From positions 1-12,016 of the forward strand of contig JAHJNP010000349.1 in assembly GCA_018820745.1 (NCBI GenBank): a stretch of DNA of 12,016 bases, given 5' to 3'. Both the position numbers and the translations under genes were made by a program. Origin of the DNA: Gammaproteobacteria bacterium (GTDB taxonomy: Bacteria > Pseudomonadota > Gammaproteobacteria > Burkholderiales > Thiobacillaceae). The notes below the pieces were generated by a model. The model did not search any database. It worked only from the letters and a program-made list of their open reading frames with translations, and had not been told where the DNA came from. This document shows, in pieces, positions 7,148-12,016 of this stretch. Positions within the stretch are counted from its first letter, which is position 1, and each line of letters opens with the position of its first letter.

Positions 7148-7716
7148 ACGCCCCCATGGCGACCAACGACACCCCGGCCAGCGAACTGCTCAACGTGCAG
7201 GTGGTGCACCTGCTGTCCGGGGTTTCGGCGCACGGCGACCAGCATCTGGCCGAAGTGGAGCGCGATCTGGTGCAGATGGACGTGTTGCTGGACGAGGCCA
7301 TCAAAAAACTGTGTGCGAGCTTCATGGCGATCCATCATGCAGTCGATCAGCAGCAGGAAACCCTGGACGGACTGCTGGCCGACGGCATGCCGTCGCCCGC
7401 GTCCGCAGCGCGTTTCGAGGCGCTGCGTGACGAGATCAAGCAGCATGTCGCCGCCGCGGTAACCGGCCTGCAGTTTCAGGACATGACCAGCCAGCTGATC
7501 GGCCGCATGGTGCAGCACCTGGCCGGGCTGCGCGACGTGTTTGGCGCACTCGACACCAATGGATCGGTTCTGCCGGAAAGCAAGAAGGAAGTCCTGCTGG
7601 AGACGCTGAGCCACATCAGCGACCGGGTGGGAGCGTGCCGTACCGAACGGGCAGGCGGCGTGCGCAGCACAGTGAACCAGCGTCACATGGATAGCGGCGA
7701 CATCGAGCTGTTTTGA
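7144..7716 (+). CDS. CheZ-like chemotaxis protein, putative CheY-P phosphatase
   Basis: This 190-residue, largely helical protein has no signal peptide or membrane segment. The key feature is LQFQDMTSQLIGRMVQHL, where D113 and Q117 have the spacing of the catalytic Asp and Gln of CheZ (D-x-x-x-Q in QDLTGQVIKR), the phosphatase of phosphorylated CheY. The C-terminus SGDIELF is short, acidic and ends in a hydrophobic pair, reminiscent of the CheY-binding tail of CheZ. It sits directly before cheY, which fits the role. It is somewhat shorter than enterobacterial CheZ (214) and outside the motif I see no clear likeness, so a distant or parallel family with the same motif is possible. The GTG at 7144 overlaps the flgL stop; an ATG at 7156 is an alternative. 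Neither has a good ribosome binding site, which suggests translational coupling to flgL. Confidence 0.7.
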   Translation: MNAPMATNDTPASELLNVQVVHLLSGVSAHGDQHLAEVERDLVQMDVLLDEAIKKLCASFMAIHHAVDQQQETLDGLLADGMPSPASAARFEALRDEIKQHVAAAVTGLQFQDMTSQLIGRMVQHLAGLRDVFGALDTNGSVLPESKKEVLLETLSHISDRVGACRTERAGGVRSTVNQRHMDSGDIELF

Positions 7717-7722
7717 GATTCA

Positions 7723-7760
7723 GAAAGAGCGGGCACCAGTCCGAACATGGAAAGAGCGGG
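7723..7760. repeat. Short direct repeat carrying the cheY ribosome binding site
   Basis: GAAAGAGCGGG occurs at 7723-7733 and again at 7750-7760, 27 bases apart, in the 54-base gap before cheY. The second copy is followed by AG, creating the GGGAG that serves as the cheY ribosome binding site; the first copy is followed by CA and lacks it. No other element is visible in this gap. Confidence 0.7.
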
Positions 7761-7770
7761 AGCAACAATG

Positions 7771-8133
7771 ATGAAAACAATACTTGCAGTGGACGACTCG
7801 GGCTCGCTGCGCCAGATGCTGTCCTTCAGCCTGAAAGCCGCAGGCTATGGCGTGATCGAGGCGGTGGACGGCCAGGATGGCCTGAACAAGGCAAAACTGC
7901 AGACAGTCGACCTGGTGCTGACCGACCAGAACATGCCGGGCATGGACGGTCTGACGCTGATCAAGGCGCTGCGCGCACTGAAGAATTACAAGGATGTGCC
8001 GATATTGATGCTGACCACGGAGTCTGGCGACGATATCAAGGCCATGGGCCGTGCTGCCGGCGCCAATGGCTGGCTGGTGAAGCCCTTCGACCCGGCACGG
8101 CTGACCGAAGTGGTGAAGAAACTGATTGGCTGA
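7771..8133 (+). CDS. cheY: Chemotaxis response regulator CheY
   Basis: CheY is the diffusible single-domain regulator phosphorylated by CheA; its phosphorylated form binds the flagellar switch. The 120-residue product is one receiver domain with no output domain. Visible active-site residues are D8 and D9 (AVDDS), phospho-acceptor D52 (LTDQNMPGMDG), T82 (LMLTTES) and K104 (VKPF). Residue W101 is where enterobacterial CheY has the switch Tyr106, so signalling probably uses an aromatic residue there but not tyrosine. Three in-frame ATGs exist, at 7747, 7768 and 7771. The last is preferred because GGGAG at 7758-7762 lies 8 bases upstream and MKTILAVDDS is the typical beginning. Starts at 7768 or 7747 would add one or eight residues. 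Its place between the CheZ-like gene and cheA supports a role in flagellar control. Confidence 0.95.
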   Translation: MKTILAVDDSGSLRQMLSFSLKAAGYGVIEAVDGQDGLNKAKLQTVDLVLTDQNMPGMDGLTLIKALRALKNYKDVPILMLTTESGDDIKAMGRAAGANGWLVKPFDPARLTEVVKKLIG

Positions 8134-8149
8134 GTTGCCGCCAGGCAAC
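8134..8149 (+). other. Small stem-loop after cheY
   Basis: GTTGCC-GCCA-GGCAAC forms a perfect 6-base-pair stem with a four-base loop immediately after the cheY stop codon. No T-run follows, so it is not a typical terminator. It could stabilise the 3' end of the cheY segment of the message or slightly reduce read-through into cheA, 52 bases away. Chance occurrence is possible in GC-rich DNA. Confidence 0.45.
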
Positions 8150-8185
8150 ACGCCAGAAGCCGCACGATAAATACGGAGTCCCAGC

Positions 8186-10282
8186 ATGACCATCGATATG
8201 AGCCAGTTCTACCAGGTGTTTTTCGACGAAGCGGATGAACTGCTCGCCGAAATGGAGAAGCTGCTGCTGGCGCTCGACGTGTCCGCACCGGACAGCGAGG
8301 ATCTGAATGCGATCTTTCGCGCGGCGCATTCCATCAAGGGCGGCGCTGCCACCTTCGCTTTCAACGACATCACCGAAGTCACCCACATGCTGGAGTCGCT
8401 GCTCGACCGCATCCGCAAGGGCGAGATGGCGCTGACCCCCGAGCATGTGGAGGCCTTCCTGGTGTCCAAGGATATCCTGACCATGCAAATGGATGGTCAC
8501 CATCATGGCTCGAGCGTTGACCAGGATGCAGTTGCCAGCGTGTGCCTGCGGCTGAAGGCGCTGTCGCAGGGCATTGCGGACGCCCCGGCTGCTGTGGCGA
8601 GCCCGGCGCCCGCCGCTGCGCCCGAATCGGCCAGCGCCGCACCGGTGGCGGATGCGGACGGCAATTGCGTTTTTCGCATCGAGCTGCCCGAGGTGCCGCA
8701 GCGCGATGTGGATGCGCTGGCGGCAGAACTGGGCCTGCTGGGGACGATCGGCCAGGAGAGCCTGGCCGACAAGCGCGTGGTGTTCACCCTGACCACTCCC
8801 GAGAGCCAGGATAGCATCGTTGCGATCTGCTCGTTCGTGCTCGACCCGGACGACCTCAAGATTACGCATGGGGGTGCGGAAGGGTCGCAGAGCAGCGGGG
8901 CACCCGCCGGCCTGCCCTTGACGGGTGCGGCGCAAGCCGGCGCCGCTGAGGCGAAACCGGCCGCCGAAGATCCCGGCTACGGAATTTTCGAGCCGGAGAA
9001 AACAGACGCCGTCAGCCCGCCGGCCGTTGCCGCACCCGTTGCCGAAGCCAGGAACCCTGGCCGCCGTGCCACCGACAAGGAAGGGGCGGGTCAGGAATCC
9101 TCGTCGATCCGGGTCGGCATTGAAAAAGTCGACCAGTTGATCAACCTGGTCGGCGAGCTGGTCATCACCCAGGCCATGATCGAGCAGCGCATCGGCGTGC
9201 TCGATCCGATCCAGTACGAACGTCTGCTCAACAGCGTCGGCCAGCTGACCCGCAACACGCGCGACTTGCAGGAAGCCGTCATGTCGATCCGCATGATGCC
9301 GATGGACTACGTGTTCTCGCGCTTCCCGCGCATGGTGCGCGACCTGGCCGGCAAGCTGGGCAAGAAGGTCGATTTCGTCACGCGTGGCGCCGCCACCGAA
9401 CTCGACAAGGGCCTGATCGAACGCATCGTCGATCCGCTGACCCACCTGGTGCGCAACAGCGTCGACCACGGCATCGAAATGCCCGAGAAGCGCCGTGCCA
9501 CCGGCAAGAGCGAAACCGGCAAGCTGACCCTGTCGGCCGCACACCAGGGCGGCAACATCGTGATCGAGGTGAGCGACGACGGCGGTGGCCTCAGTCGCGA
9601 AAGGATTCTCGACAAGGCGAAGCAGCAAGGCCTGCCGGTATCGGACACGATGCCCGATGCCGAGGTGTGGCAACTCATTTTTGCGCCCGGTTTTTCCACC
9701 GCGGAAGTCGTCACCGACGTGTCCGGGCGCGGCGTCGGCATGGATGTGGTCAAGCGCAACATCACCGCGATGGGCGGCATCGTCGACATCCGCTCCGTTC
9801 CGGGCGCCGGCACCACCATCGCCATTTCGCTGCCGCTGACGCTGGCGATTCTCGACGGCATGTCGGTCAGGGTGGGCGAGGAGGTGTACATCCTGCCGCT
9901 GGGCTACGTCATCGAATCGCTGCAGCCTGCGGCCGCAGACGTCAAGGACATTGCGGGTCAGGGCCAGGTCGTGAAGATTCGCGAAGAGTATTTGCCGCTG
10001 ATCCCGCTGTATCAGATTTTTGCCATCGAACCGAACTTCACCGACCCGGCTCAGGGAATCGTCGTCATTCTCGAAGCCGACGGCAAAAAAGCCGCCCTGC
10101 TGGTCGACGCCCTGGTCGGGCAGCAGCAGGTCGTCGTCAAAAACCTCGAGTCGAATTTCCGCAAGGTGGCCGGCATTTCCGGCGCCACCATTCTGGGAGA
10201 CGGCGGCGTGTCGCTGATTCTCGATGTTTCCGCGCTGTTGCGCTCCAGCCGTCAACTCAACGCTGACCCCGTTTTTTTCTAA
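8186..10282 (+). CDS. cheA: Chemotaxis sensor histidine kinase CheA
   Basis: CheA is the receptor-coupled kinase that phosphorylates CheY and, where present, CheB. The 698-residue protein has all expected parts in order. The HPt domain carries phospho-accepting H48 in FRAAHSIKGGAATFAF. A region near 160-235 (CVFRIELPEVPQ to FVLDPDDLKI) probably acts as the P2 or P2-like response-regulator docking domain. An Ala/Pro-rich linker follows. The dimerisation helix starts near 305 (IRVGIEKVDQLINLVGELVI). The ATPase domain has the N box at about 420-431 (HLVRNSVDHGIE), the G1 box near 463-468 (SDDGGGLS) and the G2 box near 513-520 (GRGVGMDV). A C-terminal CheW-like domain starts near 550 and holds ILPLGYVIESL. 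No key residue is missing. CGGAG at 8174-8178 lies 7 bases before the ATG. The protein is slightly longer than the enterobacterial one (654) because of its linkers. Confidence 0.97.
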   Translation: MTIDMSQFYQVFFDEADELLAEMEKLLLALDVSAPDSEDLNAIFRAAHSIKGGAATFAFNDITEVTHMLESLLDRIRKGEMALTPEHVEAFLVSKDILTMQMDGHHHGSSVDQDAVASVCLRLKALSQGIADAPAAVASPAPAAAPESASAAPVADADGNCVFRIELPEVPQRDVDALAAELGLLGTIGQESLADKRVVFTLTTPESQDSIVAICSFVLDPDDLKITHGGAEGSQSSGAPAGLPLTGAAQAGAAEAKPAAEDPGYGIFEPEKTDAVSPPAVAAPVAEARNPGRRATDKEGAGQESSSIRVGIEKVDQLINLVGELVITQAMIEQRIGVLDPIQYERLLNSVGQLTRNTRDLQEAVMSIRMMPMDYVFSRFPRMVRDLAGKLGKKVDFVTRGAATELDKGLIERIVDPLTHLVRNSVDHGIEMPEKRRATGKSETGKLTLSAAHQGGNIVIEVSDDGGGLSRERILDKAKQQGLPVSDTMPDAEVWQLIFAPGFSTAEVVTDVSGRGVGMDVVKRNITAMGGIVDIRSVPGAGTTIAISLPLTLAILDGMSVRVGEEVYILPLGYVIESLQPAAADVKDIAGQGQVVKIREEYLPLIPLYQIFAIEPNFTDPAQGIVVILEADGKKAALLVDALVGQQQVVVKNLESNFRKVAGISGATILGDGGVSLILDVSALLRSSRQLNADPVFF

Positions 10283-10303
10283 GGCCAGATAAGGATCACC
10301 GCC

Positions 10304-10804
10304 ATGTCGTACAGCACGCAGACGCAAGCACAAACCGAAGCCGGAGAAATTGCCGGGAAGGAATTTCTGGCCTTCACCCTGGGCAAGGAAGAGTACGGCA
10401 TCGATATCCTGCGGGTGCAGGAGATTCGCGGCTACGAGCCAGTCACCCGGATTGCCAATGCGCCCGATTTCATCAAGGGCGTGGTCAATCTGCGCGGCAT
10501 CATCGTGCCGGTCGTCGACATGCGGATCAAGCTCAGCCTGGGCTCGCCCACCTATGACCAGTTCACCGTCGTCATCATCCTGAGCATTGCCGGGCGGGTC
10601 GTGGGCATGGTGGTGGACAGCGTCTCCGACGTCACCACGCTGTCGCCAGAGCAGGTAAAGCCTGCGCCGGAGATGGGGACCACCTTCGACAGCGATTACC
10701 TGATCGGCCTCGGCACGCTCAACGATCGCATGCTGATCCTGGTGGATATCGACAAGCTGATGTCCAGCCCTGAAATGGGCTTGATCGAGAAAATCGCGGC
10801 CTGA
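10304..10804 (+). CDS. cheW: Chemotaxis coupling protein CheW
   Basis: CheW is the adaptor that links receptors to CheA in the signalling array. The 166-residue product matches the family length and is a single CheW domain. It starts with a short polar tail, then has [40 protein letters not shown] and [14 protein letters not shown], the most diagnostic stretch. [20 protein letters not shown] and ILVDIDKLM follow. AAGGA at 10291-10295 lies 8 bases before the ATG. It follows cheA by 21 bases, so the two are surely co-transcribed and made together as array partners. Nothing is unusual in it. Confidence 0.97.
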   Translation: MSYSTQTQAQTEAGEIAGKEFLAFTLGKEEYGIDILRVQEIRGYEPVTRIANAPDFIKGVVNLRGIIVPVVDMRIKLSLGSPTYDQFTVVIILSIAGRVVGMVVDSVSDVTTLSPEQVKPAPEMGTTFDSDYLIGLGTLNDRMLILVDIDKLMSSPEMGLIEKIAA

Positions 10805-10853
10805 CAATTCGTTCGGTCCATACAAAAAACAACAGGAAATTAGGGAGTTCTGA

Positions 10854-12016
10854 ATGTTTAAAAATCTGACCATCAAGACGCGCTTGGTCTTCATCCTGGC
10901 CTTTATGTCCGTCATGCTGGTGACAGGGGGCTTCCTGGGCCTTGGGGGCATGGCTCTGACCGAAGCGGGGTTGAAAACGGTTTACGAGGACCGCACCATT
11001 CCGCTCGGACAGGTGGCCAGGATCGAGTCCATGATTCTGGAAAACCGGCTCGCACTTAACCTCGCCCTGGAAACCGGCACTCCGGACGTCATCGCTGCGC
11101 AAACCGAAGAAGTTGACAGGAACATCGCGGAAATCGGCAGAATCTGGGATGCCTACATGGCGACCTATCACACGCCCGAGGAGGCCGTGCTGGCAGAGAA
11201 ATTCGCTGTGGATCGCAAGGCGTTTGTCGTCGAGGGCCTGAGGCCGGCCGTGGCCGCCCTGCGCGCCAACGATCTCGAAGCGGCGAAGCGGGTCATTGTG
11301 GAGAAGGTTCGCACGCTCTATCCAAACGTCAAAAAGGAAATCAGCGCGCTTCTGCAACTGCAACTGGACGTGGCCAAGCAGGAATACGAACAGGCACACA
11401 GCCGTAGCGTGGCCGTGCGTAACCTGGCAATCGTAGCGACCATTCTCGGGTTGGGTTTGTTGGTATGGATTGGTTTCACGATCATACGTGCCATCACCCG
11501 CCCGTTGAATGACGCAGTGAAGCTTGCGCGCGCGGTGGCCGGAGGCGATCTGACGCAACGCTTCGAGGTCAACTCGACGAATGAGATCGGCCAGTTGATG
11601 GGGGCGCTGAAAGACATGAACGACAGCCTGGTGACGGTAGTTGGCCAGATCAGTGAAGCCACCTCGCTGGTGAAGATGAGCGCCGGTGAAATCGCCGCCG
11701 GCAATACCGATCTGTCCGCCCGCACCGAATCGCAGGCGTCGAGCCTGGAAGAAACCGCCAGCACAATGGAAGAGTTCACCAGCACGGTCAAGCAGAACGC
11801 CGAAAGCACGCACCACGCCAGCAAACTGGTTTCCTCGACCGCCGAGATTGCAGGTCAGGGCGGCGAGGTGGTGGGGAAAGTGATCGTCACCATGGGCTCG
11901 ATCAAGGAAAGCTCGCGCAAGATTGCCGACATCATCGGCGTCATCGACGGCATTGCCTTCCAGACCAACATCCTGGCCTTGAATGCCGCAGTGGAAGCGG
12001 CGCGTGCCGGCGAGCA
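10854..12016 (+). CDS. Methyl-accepting chemotaxis protein (3' end cut by window)
   Basis: The first 387 residues of a transmembrane chemoreceptor are present; no stop is reached. A first membrane helix covers about residues 9-32. A periplasmic region of about 155 residues, predicted helical, follows and looks like a four-helix-bundle ligand domain (YEDRTIPLGQVARIE). The second membrane helix is about 190-212. Next is a HAMP domain (IIRAITRPLNDAVKLARAVA, then GGDLTQRF and NEIGQLMGAL). The cytoplasmic signalling helix begins with AGNTDLSARTESQASSLEET, which carries probable methylation sites around E299-E300. The window ends in the highly conserved hairpin tip FQTNILALNAAVEAARAGE, which contacts CheA and CheW. 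AGGGAG at 10842-10847 precedes the ATG by 6 bases. The ligand cannot be told from sequence. Placement after cheW suggests it is a main receptor of this array. Confidence 0.95.
   Translation, partial: MFKNLTIKTRLVFILAFMSVMLVTGGFLGLGGMALTEAGLKTVYEDRTIPLGQVARIESMILENRLALNLALETGTPDVIAAQTEEVDRNIAEIGRIWDAYMATYHTPEEAVLAEKFAVDRKAFVVEGLRPAVAALRANDLEAAKRVIVEKVRTLYPNVKKEISALLQLQLDVAKQEYEQAHSRSVAVRNLAIVATILGLGLLVWIGFTIIRAITRPLNDAVKLARAVAGGDLTQRFEVNSTNEIGQLMGALKDMNDSLVTVVGQISEATSLVKMSAGEIAAGNTDLSARTESQASSLEETASTMEEFTSTVKQNAESTHHASKLVSSTAEIAGQGGEVVGKVIVTMGSIKESSRKIADIIGVIDGIAFQTNILALNAAVEAARAGE

Noticed and set aside
8134..8149. Intrinsic terminator after cheY
   Set aside because: The stem-loop is perfect but short and has no following T-run, so termination is unlikely; listed only as a small stem-loop.
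8036..10951. Very long open frame (971 codons) on the minus strand across cheA and cheW
   Set aside because: Its product is rich in His, Asp, Arg and Gly with no recognisable domain, the pattern expected from the complement of a GC-rich coding gene. The + strand genes here are unmistakable.
10719..11816. Minus-strand open frame of 365 codons opposite the cheW end and the MCP
   Set aside because: No recognisable motif and no plausible ribosome binding site; the receptor reading on the + strand shows membrane helices, HAMP and signalling signatures.

Overview
The window is a GC-rich stretch, coded entirely on the + strand, holding the distal part of a flagellar rod/ring/hook operon followed without a break by a chemotaxis operon. 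Gene order, protein types (periplasmic P-ring and lipoprotein L-ring subunits, a two-domain FlgJ with a muramidase, a CheZ-type phosphatase motif) and composition point to a Gram-negative, motile proteobacterium, most likely a betaproteobacterium. The genus cannot be fixed from this sequence alone. No tRNA, rRNA, CRISPR array, insertion sequence or phage gene was seen.

Region 1 (1-4188) holds the end of flgF, then flgG, flgH, flgI and flgJ. These encode proximal and distal rod, L-ring, P-ring and the rod cap/muramidase. flgG to flgJ are tightly packed (gaps of 0-12 bases), but flgF and flgG are separated by 138 bases that hold a large inverted repeat built from 8-base units. The linker of flgJ carries an in-frame block with two diverged copies of a segment, TTA-TTA leucine codons and five consecutive stem-loops.

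Region 2 (4189-7147) holds flgK and flgL, the hook-filament junction proteins. They are preceded by a well-matched sigma-28 (FliA) promoter that begins just after the flgJ stop codon. This suggests that flgKL, and possibly the chemotaxis genes behind it, can be transcribed late, after hook completion.

Region 3 (7144-12016) starts with a 190-residue protein carrying a CheZ-like D-x-x-x-Q motif, whose possible GTG start overlaps the flgL stop. It is followed by cheY, cheA, cheW and a methyl-accepting chemotaxis protein that runs off the end of the window. Together they form a complete sensory chain: MCP plus CheW plus CheA, then CheY, with a likely dephosphorylating partner next to cheY. The adaptation enzymes CheR and CheB are not in the window.

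Most of the window is a recognisable motility locus. The parts not explained by standard gene content are the flgF-flgG repeat, the hairpin block inside flgJ, the G-free and Shine-Dalgarno-poor leader of flgK, and the unconventional CheZ-like protein.
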